Positions 49,448-58,052 of a DNA stretch of 64,000 nt are shown in pieces. The stretch is from NCBI RefSeq assembly GCF_012641365.1, contig NZ_JABAIM010000004.1, positions 124,001 through 188,000 of the forward strand, written 5' to 3'. The stretch is from Leeia aquatica. Lineage in GTDB: Bacteria > Pseudomonadota > Gammaproteobacteria > Burkholderiales > Leeiaceae. Position numbers and translations under genes: made by a program. Each line of letters begins with the position of its first letter. Position 1 is the first letter of the stretch. Below the pieces are notes generated by a model. That model worked only from the letters and a program-made list of their open reading frames with translations. It was not told where the DNA came from and did no database searches.

Positions 49448-50314
49448 GTGAAGAAATGGCTTCTGGCTTTGTCGCTTGTCCTGCTGAGTTCAATGCAATG
49501 CGCGACAGCAACAGACATCTATGTCCGCAAAGATGACTTTACGGGTGAGAAGCACTTCTTCAGCCAGTCTTCCAGCCCGGATCTGGTAGGCGGCTCGTTC
49601 TGGACGAGGCGCTATGTGGATGTCAGCTTGCACATGGAGTTACCTGTCAAGAATAAGCATGCGCCCTACTGGATCCGCTTTGACATGAGGACACCGCGTT
49701 GGGTGCTTGTTACAGAAGGCGAAAGTCTGGCCTTGAAGCTGGATGGCGGCGAAATCATTCGAGTGTCGGGTCCAGGTGGTCTGAAGAGCCTGGAGATCGT
49801 GGATAATGAAACTGCCAGTGAGTCCGCCACCTTCCGGTTGACCCCCGCGCTGCTGAGAAAAATGGCGACGGCGGGCAAAGTGGAGTTCCGTTTGACTGGT
49901 GAAGAGCAAAGCATTACCGGCACATTGACTGATGAGCAGTTGTTTGATTTGTCCATGTTTGATGCACATGGTGCAGAAATGCTGGGCATGCAAGTTCCCC
50001 CAAAAGAAGTGCCTCCGCCATCAAGTTACACTTCAACCATACTGGGGCTGAGTGTGGCAAGCCTGTCGGCGGAACAATCCTCGCTGAAAGGGGACCCCGG
50101 CTATGGGGTGATGGTGACCGATGTGGTCAAGGATTCCTTTGCAGCAAAGGCGCAAATTCAGCCCGGCGACGTACTAAAATATGCCAATGGTGTTTTTCTG
50201 TATCATGCCGAAGACTTGCAGAAAGCCACCCCGAATAATCAGGCTGGGCCTGTTCTGGCAGTGGTCTATACCCGCAAAGGTGAGAAGAAACTGTTCCGGT
50301 TGCAGATCAATTGA
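49448..50314 (+). CDS. Secreted PDZ-domain protein
   Basis: The 288-residue protein starts at GTG (GGAG lies nine bases upstream) with a signal peptide (KKWLLALSLVLLSSMQCATA). The middle is an unrecognised beta-rich region. The C-terminal about 75 residues form a PDZ domain (YGVMVTDVVKDSFAAKAQIQPGDVL). PDZ domains bind C-terminal or internal peptides, so it may be a periplasmic scaffold or adaptor. No protease domain is present. Its TTGA overlap with the next gene suggests coupling. Confidence 0.8.
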   Translation: MKKWLLALSLVLLSSMQCATATDIYVRKDDFTGEKHFFSQSSSPDLVGGSFWTRRYVDVSLHMELPVKNKHAPYWIRFDMRTPRWVLVTEGESLALKLDGGEIIRVSGPGGLKSLEIVDNETASESATFRLTPALLRKMATAGKVEFRLTGEEQSITGTLTDEQLFDLSMFDAHGAEMLGMQVPPKEVPPPSSYTSTILGLSVASLSAEQSSLKGDPGYGVMVTDVVKDSFAAKAQIQPGDVLKYANGVFLYHAEDLQKATPNNQAGPVLAVVYTRKGEKKLFRLQIN

Positions 50315-50328
50315 TACACGCCATAAGC

Positions 50329-51072
50329 GTGAAGTACAGCTTGCTGATAGGTCTGGGGCTGACAGGAACAGTGCAAGCCGCAGCGCTTTCTTCCCCCACA
50401 TTCGATGGCATTCAGCTCGCCGTCTGCCGTATTGACCTGCGGCAGGATCAGTTACGCACGTTCTGGCGTAACCCCCAAGGCCATCCCTATGCCTCGCTGC
50501 CTGCGCTGGCCGCACAACTCAAACCGCAGGGTTTGCAGCTGGTTTGTGCGGTGAACGCCGGCATTTATGAGCAGTCGTTGCGGCCGCTGGGCTTGTACAT
50601 CGAGCAGGGCAGGACATGGCGGGAAGCCAACCCGAGGACGTCGGGATATGGCAATTTCTACATGCAGCCCAACGGGGTGTTCCTCGTGCATGCGGGGCGG
50701 GCAGAGATTGTCAGCACCCGTGCATGGCTCAAGCGCACGGACATGCAGCGTGCGGCGGTGCAGTATGCCACCCAGTCCGGACCGCTGTTGCTGGTGGATG
50801 GCAAAATCAACCCACAGTTTAACCCCGCGTCGCGTAACAAGACGGTGCGCAATGCGGTATGTGTGCAAGATGCGCAGACCGTATCGCTGGTGACGACCGG
50901 CTCTCCAGTCAGCTTTTACCCGTTTGCCAAGCTGTTGCAGCAGCGTCTGGGCTGCCAGTCTGCGCTGTATCTGGATGGGGCCATTTCGACCTTCTACCCC
51001 GCGCCGTTTCTGACACCGCAGGTTCAGCTGGGACCGATGCTGGGGGTGGTTGCACCAGTCAGCCCGCCTTGA
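50329..51072 (+). CDS. Secreted phosphodiester glycosidase-family (NAGPA-domain) protein
   Basis: The 247-residue protein has a signal peptide (KYSLLIGLGLTGTVQA) and a NAGPA-type domain with AVNAGIYEQS, FYMQPNGVFLV, TQSGPLLLVDGKINP, RNAVCVQ and LYLDGAISTFY. Human NAGPA removes N-acetylglucosamine from phosphodiesters; bacterial members act on cell-wall or exopolysaccharide substrates. The GTG at 50329 opens the signal peptide; a TTG at 50311 that overlaps the PDZ gene stop is the alternative. Confidence 0.83.
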   Translation: MKYSLLIGLGLTGTVQAAALSSPTFDGIQLAVCRIDLRQDQLRTFWRNPQGHPYASLPALAAQLKPQGLQLVCAVNAGIYEQSLRPLGLYIEQGRTWREANPRTSGYGNFYMQPNGVFLVHAGRAEIVSTRAWLKRTDMQRAAVQYATQSGPLLLVDGKINPQFNPASRNKTVRNAVCVQDAQTVSLVTTGSPVSFYPFAKLLQQRLGCQSALYLDGAISTFYPAPFLTPQVQLGPMLGVVAPVSPP

Positions 51073-51169
51073 TCTGGCGCAGCTGCTGCCGTACGGTGTG
51101 CGACAGCGCGGGAACTTCGCGCTAGAATAGCTTTCTGAATCCAGGTATTTGAATGACAGGTTGTTGATC

Positions 51170-51676
51170 ATGAAGCGCTTCCGCCTTTTGCGTCTTGCCG
51201 CACTTGCCCTGAGCACCGGCCTGCTGTTGGCATGCAGCCAGACGCCGACGGCGCCCGATGTCCAGTTCACCACCATCAAAGGTGAGCAGGGGCGCCTGTC
51301 ACAGTTACGCGGCAAGGTGGTGCTGGTGAATTTCTGGGCGACCAGTTGTTCCGGCTGTGTGGCTGAGATGCCGAAGATGGTGGAGACCTACCAGAAGTAT
51401 CACGGCAAGGGCTATGAGATGGTGGCGATGGCGATGAGCTATGACCGCCCGGACTATGTGATGAACTTTGCCCAGACCCGGCAACTGCCCTTCAAGGTCA
51501 CGCTCGATACCGATGGCAAGCTGGTGGAGGCATTCAGTGCCCAGTTTGGTCAGGTGATGGCCACCCCGACCACCTTCCTGATCGGCAAGGATGGCCGCCT
51601 GCTGCAGAAGTATGTGGGTGAGCCGGACTTTGCCGCCATGCATCAGCTTATCGAGCAAGAGCTGCAACGCAGCTGA
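51170..51676 (+). CDS. TlpA/ResA-type thioredoxin-like lipoprotein
   Basis: The 168-residue protein has a lipoprotein signal (LALSTGLLLAC, Cys22) and a thioredoxin fold of TlpA/ResA type. The active site is CSGC in NFWATSCSGCVAEMP, with the cis-proline in VMATPTTFLIG. It is probably a periplasmic disulfide reductase for cytochrome maturation or for other disulfides. The start at 51170 is the lipoprotein start. A terminator follows. Confidence 0.9.
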   Translation: MKRFRLLRLAALALSTGLLLACSQTPTAPDVQFTTIKGEQGRLSQLRGKVVLVNFWATSCSGCVAEMPKMVETYQKYHGKGYEMVAMAMSYDRPDYVMNFAQTRQLPFKVTLDTDGKLVEAFSAQFGQVMATPTTFLIGKDGRLLQKYVGEPDFAAMHQLIEQELQRS

Positions 51677-51694
51677 GCAGGCTATCCTGACATG

Positions 51695-51722
51695 GAAAAA
51701 CGCGCCCTAGGGCGCGTTTTTT
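51695..51722. terminator. Bidirectional terminator
   Basis: ACGCGCCC and GGGCGCGT form a perfect stem flanked by A on the left and T on the right. It ends the thioredoxin-like gene and the convergent aminotransferase. Confidence 0.88.
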
Positions 51723-51730
51723 ATTGCCGG

Positions 51731-52870
51731 TCAGACCCGGCACAGCCGCGAAGTCGCAGCATCCAGCGTGGCATCCTGCTTGGCGAAGCAGAAGCGGATG
51801 ATGCCATGGTCGGTGCCATCCGCATGGAAGGCAGAAAGCGGAATCACCGCCACCCCATGCTCACGCGTGAGCCACTGTGCAAACTCGGTATCCGGTATAT
51901 CGCTGATCCGGTCATAGCGGGCCAGCTGGAAGTAGGTTCCACGCGAGGGTAGCAGTACAAAGCGGGAAGTCACCATGGCCGCTACAAAGCGATCGCGCTT
52001 GGCCTGGTAGAACGCGGGCAGGGCCAGATAATGCGCGGGCGTTTGCAGATAGTTTGCCAGTGCATGTTGCATCGGGGTATTGACCGAGAACACCAGAAAC
52101 TGGTGGACCCGGCGGAATTCCTGCATCCAGTCTGCCGGGCCTGCGCAGTAGCCGATCTTCCATCCGGTAGCGTGGAAGGTCTTGCCGAACGAATATACCA
52201 GCATGCTGCGGGATGCCAGCAAAGGGTCACGGGCCAGACTCTGGTGTGCCGCGCCATCAAACACGATGTGTTCATAGACTTCGTCCGACAGCACATAGAG
52301 CTGTGGCCATTGCTGCAGTAGCGTACGAAGCTGCTGCAGGTCATCTGCACTGAGCATGGCGGTGCTGGGATTGTTCGGGTTGTTGAGGATGAGCAGACGG
52401 GTGCGCGGGGTGACGCGGCGCTGGACTTCGGTCCAGTCGATCGCATACTGCGGCGGGCGCAGGCTGATACGTTGCTCGATACCGCCATTGAGGCGGATGG
52501 CCGGGCCATAGCTGTCATACGCCGGTTCAAACAGCAGCACTTCGTCACCCGGCTGAATCAGCGCCGTGATGGCGGTGTAGAGCGCCTGGGTGGCCCCGGC
52601 GGTGACGGTGATTTGATGCTCTGGATCGTAGGCTTGCCCATAGGCCGCTTCCAGCTTGCGCGCCAGAACCTCGCGCAGGCGCGGCAGGCCCGGCATCGGG
52701 GCATACTGATTGTGGCCGTCCTGCATGGCCTGAGTGACGGCCTGCAGCAACACAGGATCACAGGGGAAGTCCGGGAAACCCTGCGACAGGTTGATGGCCC
52801 CATGCTGCTGCGCCAGCTGCGACATGACGGTGAAGATGGTGGTACCCACTCCGGGCAGTTTGGACTCCAT
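51731..52870 (-). CDS. PLP-dependent class I/II aminotransferase (methionine aminotransferase type)
   Basis: The 379-residue fold-type I PLP enzyme begins with the segment INLSQGFPDFPCDP and has TAGATQALYTAI, NNPNNPSTA and the PLP lysine in YSFGKTFHATGWKIG. It is close to YbdL, which prefers methionine and aromatic substrates. It may act in amino acid breakdown or methionine salvage. It is not obviously in an operon. Confidence 0.88.
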   Translation of the reverse strand: MESKLPGVGTTIFTVMSQLAQQHGAINLSQGFPDFPCDPVLLQAVTQAMQDGHNQYAPMPGLPRLREVLARKLEAAYGQAYDPEHQITVTAGATQALYTAITALIQPGDEVLLFEPAYDSYGPAIRLNGGIEQRISLRPPQYAIDWTEVQRRVTPRTRLLILNNPNNPSTAMLSADDLQQLRTLLQQWPQLYVLSDEVYEHIVFDGAAHQSLARDPLLASRSMLVYSFGKTFHATGWKIGYCAGPADWMQEFRRVHQFLVFSVNTPMQHALANYLQTPAHYLALPAFYQAKRDRFVAAMVTSRFVLLPSRGTYFQLARYDRISDIPDTEFAQWLTREHGVAVIPLSAFHADGTDHGIIRFCFAKQDATLDAATSRLCRV

Positions 52871-52906
52871 GCGTGCTCCATGTATGGGGATGCCTCAGCA
52901 TCCCGC

Positions 52907-52922
52907 AGTTTCACGTGAAACG
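52907..52922. promoter_or_regulatory. parS site between the aminotransferase and the sensor kinase gene
   Basis: AGTTTCACGTGAAACG contains the perfect palindromic core GTTTCACGTGAAAC. It lies in the 59-base gap between two minus-strand genes. Confidence 0.85.
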
Positions 52923-52929
52923 ACGAGGT

Positions 52930-55005
52930 TCAGCGCTTGCTGTCGGCAGCGCGCTGCAGGGTCAGCACAAAGCACACGCCGTCATCAATATTGCTGACCG
53001 CAATGGTACCGCCCATCTTGGCCATATAGGTCTTGGCGACAAACAGGCCCTGACCCCGGTTGCCGTTGGCGCCGGAGTCCAGCTGGTCAGATACGCCGTA
53101 TTCGAACACCTTGTCCAGCATCTCGTCATCAATCGGAGGGCCTTGATTGTGGATGCTGACCGATACCGTGGTGGGGGTGGTCTGCAGGGTAATGGTGATG
53201 CGGCTGCCCTCCACCCGGTAGCGGGCGGCATTGCGCAGGATGTGCGACACCACGTCCTCCAGCGCGTATTCCTCAGCGCGAACCAGCAGCGGGTGAATGT
53301 CACCCACGTACCAGACGTTGTCCACCTCGATGAAGTGGGCATTGCTCGCCACATTATGCAGGAAGGCATTGAGGTCGATGACGTCCACATCCAGGGTGGT
53401 GGACTGGATCGCCTCACTGGGCGAGGCACTGCCGTACAACACCCGCACCGCCTGCTGCATGCGGTTGATGTAGCGGTTGCTTTCGTTATCATCGGTACCG
53501 TGCAGGGCTTTGAGCGATTGTAGTGGCGACATGATTTCATGGCCGACCGCATGCCACATGTCCTTTTCCTGCTCGGCGCGAATGCGCTCGCGGTTCAGGT
53601 CCTCCCGCACCCGTTGCAGCAGGTCACTCAGGCAGGCGGCCAGTACCCCCAGCTCATCGCTGCCGCGCAAGTCATTCAGGTCGAGCTGGGCCAGGCCATC
53701 GCCCAGGTGCATGGAACGGGATACCCGGTTGGCCCGTTGCTGCAGCACGATGATGCGGCGGATCAGGCTGGCCTCCATCAGCAGCCAGACCACGGCAATG
53801 GCGGTCAGCATCGCGGCCACCATCCAGGAAATGCGGGTGGCGACGCGCGACAGCGACTGGTTGACGGTGCGCACATCACCGGTCAGCTTCAGCTCATAAT
53901 TGCCGAGCGGGGTGGCAATCTCATCTTGCAGCACCAAGGGCGCATCGCCACCCTCCACCCGCAGCTCACCAATCAGCCGCTGGATCAGGGGGGAGGCGTC
54001 ATTGTTGCTGTCGCTGCTGCCAATCAGGCAGTACGGTTTGTCATGGCTACCGGGCCGTGTGATTTGCAGGGTCTCGCCGGGCAACAGCAGCGGAGCCAGG
54101 TCATTCAGGCTGAACAGCGGGGTGGCCTGCGGGCGATTGCTGTCAAACAGTGGCAAACCTTCCCCGGGCGCCAAAACCTCGACGCGCACTTGCATCTGGG
54201 CCAGATCAGCCGGAGGCCACAGCGCTCGAGGTTGATGCAGCACATCCCCCTGCAACGCCGCAATCGGCAGGCGAACCGAGAAGAAACTGCGCTTGCTGCA
54301 CACCGAGACGGGTGCGGGGTCGTCCTCTACGCAATAAGGTTCTTGCCAGATCCAGCCGCGGAATTCCTTGTCCGGCTTGGCATGAAGCAGCGGGCCACTG
54401 CTGCCGATGAAGCCGGTCAGGCGACCGCGCAGACCTTGGCTGGGTTTCTGCTGCTCGGACAGTTCAACCGGGGCGATCCATTGATAGGTTTGCCCCCGAA
54501 CCTGAGCGGTGATACGCACCCGGTGCGCCATCTCCACCCACTTGTCCCCACGCGGGTGGTTTTGCAGGTCGGGGCTGGCGAAGCGGCCTGCCACATAGAA
54601 AAAGCCTCCTGCCCACGGCTTGTTGCCGATGGCCACGCAGGCCGCGCCGTTATCCGGGTACTGCACCAGACAGCCGGACATTTCGATGCCTTGCTGCACC
54701 TTGCTCTGATCGTCGAAATCCAGCGCGGAGAACGGCAGCAACAGCGGGCGTAGCGGGGTGGGCTTGCTGCTGGCCGCAGCCGGGTTGAGCAGGGCCAGTT
54801 GCCCGGAAGGGTGGCGCAGCCGCGCTACGATCTGGCCCAAGGTCTTGCGGAAGCCATTCTGGTAATTCTGGTAACTAAGTGCTTTTTCTTCACGCAGCAC
54901 AAAGTAGGTCATGCCGAGGATGGCCAGCGCCAGCAGCAAGAATGAGCCGCGGAACAGCAGCCGCAGCCGGTAGCGCTTGGGGTGCAGTCGGGCGAGGAAT
55001 TTCAC
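52930..55005 (-). CDS. Membrane sensor histidine kinase with a large periplasmic domain
   Basis: The 691-residue protein has a membrane helix near residues 18-38 and a second near 390-412 that bound a periplasmic domain of about 350 residues. A HAMP-like region follows. The kinase core has H-box VGHEIMSPLQSLKALHG (His489), N-box HILRNAARYRV and G-box GQGLFVAKTYMAK. It should phosphorylate the response regulator encoded upstream, whose stop overlaps its start by four bases. I recognise no known sensor domain in the periplasmic part. Confidence 0.88.
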   Translation of the reverse strand: MKFLARLHPKRYRLRLLFRGSFLLLALAILGMTYFVLREEKALSYQNYQNGFRKTLGQIVARLRHPSGQLALLNPAAASSKPTPLRPLLLPFSALDFDDQSKVQQGIEMSGCLVQYPDNGAACVAIGNKPWAGGFFYVAGRFASPDLQNHPRGDKWVEMAHRVRITAQVRGQTYQWIAPVELSEQQKPSQGLRGRLTGFIGSSGPLLHAKPDKEFRGWIWQEPYCVEDDPAPVSVCSKRSFFSVRLPIAALQGDVLHQPRALWPPADLAQMQVRVEVLAPGEGLPLFDSNRPQATPLFSLNDLAPLLLPGETLQITRPGSHDKPYCLIGSSDSNNDASPLIQRLIGELRVEGGDAPLVLQDEIATPLGNYELKLTGDVRTVNQSLSRVATRISWMVAAMLTAIAVVWLLMEASLIRRIIVLQQRANRVSRSMHLGDGLAQLDLNDLRGSDELGVLAACLSDLLQRVREDLNRERIRAEQEKDMWHAVGHEIMSPLQSLKALHGTDDNESNRYINRMQQAVRVLYGSASPSEAIQSTTLDVDVIDLNAFLHNVASNAHFIEVDNVWYVGDIHPLLVRAEEYALEDVVSHILRNAARYRVEGSRITITLQTTPTTVSVSIHNQGPPIDDEMLDKVFEYGVSDQLDSGANGNRGQGLFVAKTYMAKMGGTIAVSNIDDGVCFVLTLQRAADSKR

Positions 55006-55715
55006 GAATGGCGTGAGCCAGGCTCAACCCAGCGGAAGCCCCGCATCGGCACGTTCTCGATACCGTCAAAGCTGGGGTCAATCTCTCGGAAAGCGTCACG
55101 AATGGTGCTGACATGCTTGCGGATGTTGTCACGATTGCGCCCGCTCTTCACCACCATGAACAGGTCATCGTAAGACACCACCTGCCCACGCTGCTGATAC
55201 AGCGCAGACAGGATGCGCTGTGCCGTCAGCGGCAGGTTCACCCGCTGACCGCGCCAGGTGGGCGAGGTCTGGCGCAAGGGGTCGAGGTGCAGTTCATCCG
55301 GCGTTTGCGCAGCGGGCGCCTGCTGGACTTCCTTGCGGGTGCGGGCGGCGCGCAGCATTTCCATGAAGGTATCGAGAAAATCGGCTTCCTCGAATGTGCT
55401 TTTCTGCAGGTAATCCCAGGCATCCAGCGCCTTCATGATGCTGCGGTAGATGGTGGCCGGCATGGCGGACACCACCAGCACCGGGGTGCCATGGTCCTTG
55501 TTGATCACGTTGATGATGGCCACACCAGCGTGGCGTTCACGGCCCAGCTCGATGTCGAGTACCACCAGATCGTAGTTTTCCCGGGTAATGGCCGCTTCGG
55601 CATCGTCGCGGGTAAACCATTGATGCACGGTAATGCCCGGCTTGGTCGATTCGATCCACCCCCGCAGCTGGTTGCTGGTCGGGACATCATCTTCGATCAG
55701 TGCCACCTTGAACAT
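55002..55715 (-). CDS. Response regulator with a C-terminal winged helix
   Basis: The 237-residue protein has a receiver domain (LIEDD, phospho-acceptor Asp54 in VVLDIELG, Lys near DYLQKSTF) and a C-terminal winged-helix domain with an OmpR-like ending (GRNRDNIRKHVSTIRDAFREIDP). The start at 55715 fits the receiver. It pairs with the downstream kinase. The winged helix probably binds DNA. Confidence 0.88.
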   Translation of the reverse strand: MFKVALIEDDVPTSNQLRGWIESTKPGITVHQWFTRDDAEAAITRENYDLVVLDIELGRERHAGVAIINVINKDHGTPVLVVSAMPATIYRSIMKALDAWDYLQKSTFEEADFLDTFMEMLRAARTRKEVQQAPAAQTPDELHLDPLRQTSPTWRGQRVNLPLTAQRILSALYQQRGQVVSYDDLFMVVKSGRNRDNIRKHVSTIRDAFREIDPSFDGIENVPMRGFRWVEPGSRHS

Positions 55716-55935
55716 GGCTGCTCCTGCATTTTTCAACATCATGACAGTGCATTATCCCGCATCCCGCGGGTTTTGCAGGGATATTGTGAAGATTTATTCC
55801 GTTGTGTCGGCAAACACGGCGGTGCTGGCAGCGAACGCTCCCTTGGGCTGCATATGTTGTCATGGCAGCGGTTTTGCATGCTCCGGGCATGCTGCTGCAT
55901 CATGCCGAACAGATAAAAACATCAGGGAGTCCATC

Positions 55936-56220
55936 ATGATCATGCCTGCGCGCGAGCTGTTCAATACCGTACTGGCGTCCATCTGGCGTGCCGGTCTGGT
56001 CGGGGTGCTGCTGGGGGCGTTCTGCCTGTTGCTGGCAATGTCGTCCAGTGCGGCCACACAAACTGCTGAACGACCCGTTCAGTTCAGTGCACCCACCCGC
56101 GCTGCCGAATCGCAACGCGCGCCGCAAGTCGGGCGTGCGGTGGTGGCCCGCCCGGTGCAGTTCCGTTGCAGCGTCCATCTGGTATTTGTCTCTGCCTGCC
56201 TCAAGAGTGTGCGTTTGTAA
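55936..56220 (+). CDS. Small membrane protein with a repeated RPVQF motif
   Basis: I do not recognise this 94-residue protein. It has one hydrophobic helix (residues 18-38, GLVGVLLGAFCLLLAMSS). An Arg-Pro-Val-Gln-Phe unit occurs twice, at 46-50 and 72-76. Two cysteines lie near the end (FRCSVHL and SACLKS). The start at 55936 has AGGGAG seven bases upstream. It may be exported or membrane-anchored. It lies 25 bases before the darcynin-like gene. Confidence 0.6.
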   Translation: MIMPARELFNTVLASIWRAGLVGVLLGAFCLLLAMSSSAATQTAERPVQFSAPTRAAESQRAPQVGRAVVARPVQFRCSVHLVFVSACLKSVRL

Positions 56221-56245
56221 GGTCGACCATTCAGGACACATGATC

Positions 56246-56605
56246 ATGTTTCGCCACACCTACTTCCTGCATCTGAAACCGACTGTGCGCTGGGTCGGGA
56301 TGAGTCCACTGGAGCGCAGCCACTACATCGCGACGGAGCTGTTTCCGGTGTTTGCCCGCTTTCCCACCGTGATGATGCGCTTCTTTGATGGCGAGTATTA
56401 CTCGCCCCAGGTGTGTGACGTGGTGATGCTGGAGACCAATGATCTGCCGGCCTATCACGCGCTGCTGGATGCGCTGGCGGCGTCCTCGCTGTCGGAGATG
56501 TGTGGCATCAGCCACATCATTCCGACGGTGGAGAGCAGCATGGAGAGTTATGAGGCCATGCCGGTCAGTTCAGAACAGCCCTTCTCGCTGGAAGAGAGTG
56601 TATGA
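56246..56605 (+). CDS. Darcynin-family protein
   Basis: The 119-residue protein resembles the darcynin family: FRHTYFLHLKPTVRWVGMSP, then MMRFFDGEYYSPQVCDVVML. The family has no known biochemical role. The ATG at 56246 is preferred because AGGA then lies nine bases upstream; an ATG at 56240 would be too close. It ends 12 bases from the convergent Mpo1-like gene. Confidence 0.7.
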   Translation: MFRHTYFLHLKPTVRWVGMSPLERSHYIATELFPVFARFPTVMMRFFDGEYYSPQVCDVVMLETNDLPAYHALLDALAASSLSEMCGISHIIPTVESSMESYEAMPVSSEQPFSLEESV

Positions 56606-56617
56606 AGCGCCGGATGA

Positions 56618-57070
56618 TCAGTACCGCCAGCCTTGGCGGCGGAACCAGAATGCGACTACCCACAGCGGCCCGATCAGCAAGAACTGGACGTCTTGAAAGA
56701 AAGAGGGTTTCTTGCCTTCGAGCTTATGCCCGTAAAATTGCGCAATCCAGCTCAGCACAAACACGGCGGCCGCAATGGCTGCGACGGGCGCGCCTAGCGC
56801 TGCCAGCCCCCACCACGCTGCCAGCATGAGTGCGGTCATGATCGCCATGGCCAGAAACAGGGTGGGTGAGAGCCGCCAGTAGAACAGCAACGCCACCGCC
56901 ATCAGCACGACAGCGCCATTGAGCAAGGGCAGGCCGGGCACATGCAGCAGCCACAAGAGGCCGAGCAGGCTCCACATGATCAGTGGGACACAAAGCCAGT
57001 GAATGCGCTTGTTGACCGGGTTTTGATGGCTGCAGCCATACTGGTCCAACCAAAGCTGTACGGGTTGCAT
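56618..57070 (-). CDS. Mpo1-like (DUF962) membrane protein
   Basis: The 150-residue protein has four hydrophobic helices and the DUF962 histidine motifs: HQNPVNKRIHWLCVP near the start and QFYGHKLEGKKPSFF near the end. Yeast Mpo1 is an iron(II) dioxygenase that performs alpha-oxidation of 2-hydroxy fatty acids. A similar lipid-oxidising role is possible here, by family only. The start at 57070 is chosen over an upstream codon by family length. Confidence 0.85.
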   Translation of the reverse strand: MQPVQLWLDQYGCSHQNPVNKRIHWLCVPLIMWSLLGLLWLLHVPGLPLLNGAVVLMAVALLFYWRLSPTLFLAMAIMTALMLAAWWGLAALGAPVAAIAAAVFVLSWIAQFYGHKLEGKKPSFFQDVQFLLIGPLWVVAFWFRRQGWRY

Positions 57071-57106
57071 GTAGCGTCTCCTCACGGGCGGGTTTCATGA
57101 TGAACC

Positions 57107-57126
57107 CTGATTCTGTTTTGAATCAG
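57107..57126. repeat. Short hairpin between the TauE-like and Mpo1-like genes
   Basis: CTGATTC and GAATCAG form a 7-base stem with a six-base loop. No T run follows on the minus strand, so termination is doubtful. Confidence 0.35.
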
Positions 57127-57158
57127 ACTAGCATGCTTTTTCAGCTGCGAACAGTCAT

Positions 57159-57932
57159 TCAAATTAGCGTGTGCAGGGTGTCCCACAGCAGCTTGGCAAT
57201 CAGCACACTGACCAGTGCAATAAATAACTTGCGGATCAGCTGATTGCCATAGCGGATGGCAATATGGCTACCCAGCCAGGCACCGGCAATATTGGCGGTC
57301 GCCATCGCCAACCCCAGTTGCCACAGGATGTTGCCAGTGAGGCCAAACAGGATGACTGAGGCAACATTGGACGCCAGATTCACCAGCTTGGTGCTGGCCG
57401 AGGCGTGCAGAAAGTCGAAACCAAATACCCGGATGAAGGCAAACAGCAAGAAGGTGCCGGTGCCGGGCCCAAAGAAGCCGTCATACAGACCAATGCTGCC
57501 GCCGGTCAGCAGCGCCAGCCAGACGGTCCAGCGGCCATGGTCATGAGGCTGGTGATCACGGCCGAACTGTTTGTTGCGTAAGGTATAAGCAGCCACCAGC
57601 AAGAGCAGCGTCACCACCAGAGGGCGCATCACCTCCTTGGGCAGTCGCCGGGCCAGCCAGGCACCGACAAAAGCCAGTACGAATGAGCCGATGACAGCGG
57701 GCAGGGTAACCCGCCAGTCAATATTGACCTTGCGGGCATAGCGGCTGGCCGCCAGCAGGGTGCCAAAGCTGGAGGACAGCTTGTTGGTACCGAGCAGGGT
57801 GGCCGGGATTTCTCTCGGGAAAATGCCGAACAGGGCAGGCACTTGCACCAGCCCGCCACCGCCTACCGCTGCGTCGATCAGCCCGGCCGTAAACGCCGCC
57901 AGCAGAATCAAAACCAGTGACCACCACTCCAT
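57159..57932 (-). CDS. TSUP-family (TauE/SafE) sulfite exporter-like protein
   Basis: The 257-residue membrane protein has eight hydrophobic helices and the TSUP motifs GLIDAAVGGGGLVQVPAL and GLYDGFFGPGTGTFLLF. These proteins move sulfite, sulfonates or other organic anions across the inner membrane. No substrate gene lies nearby. Confidence 0.9.
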   Translation of the reverse strand: MEWWSLVLILLAAFTAGLIDAAVGGGGLVQVPALFGIFPREIPATLLGTNKLSSSFGTLLAASRYARKVNIDWRVTLPAVIGSFVLAFVGAWLARRLPKEVMRPLVVTLLLLVAAYTLRNKQFGRDHQPHDHGRWTVWLALLTGGSIGLYDGFFGPGTGTFLLFAFIRVFGFDFLHASASTKLVNLASNVASVILFGLTGNILWQLGLAMATANIAGAWLGSHIAIRYGNQLIRKLFIALVSVLIAKLLWDTLHTLI

Positions 57933-58052
57933 GGTCTGTGCTCCAAAGGCAAAGGGTCATTGTAACGGCTGTCAAACTTGCCCGTATGCAACAGATGACA
58001 TTAGAAATAAGCGCTACAATGAAAAAATGACCTGCGTATGACAGGGGGTGAT

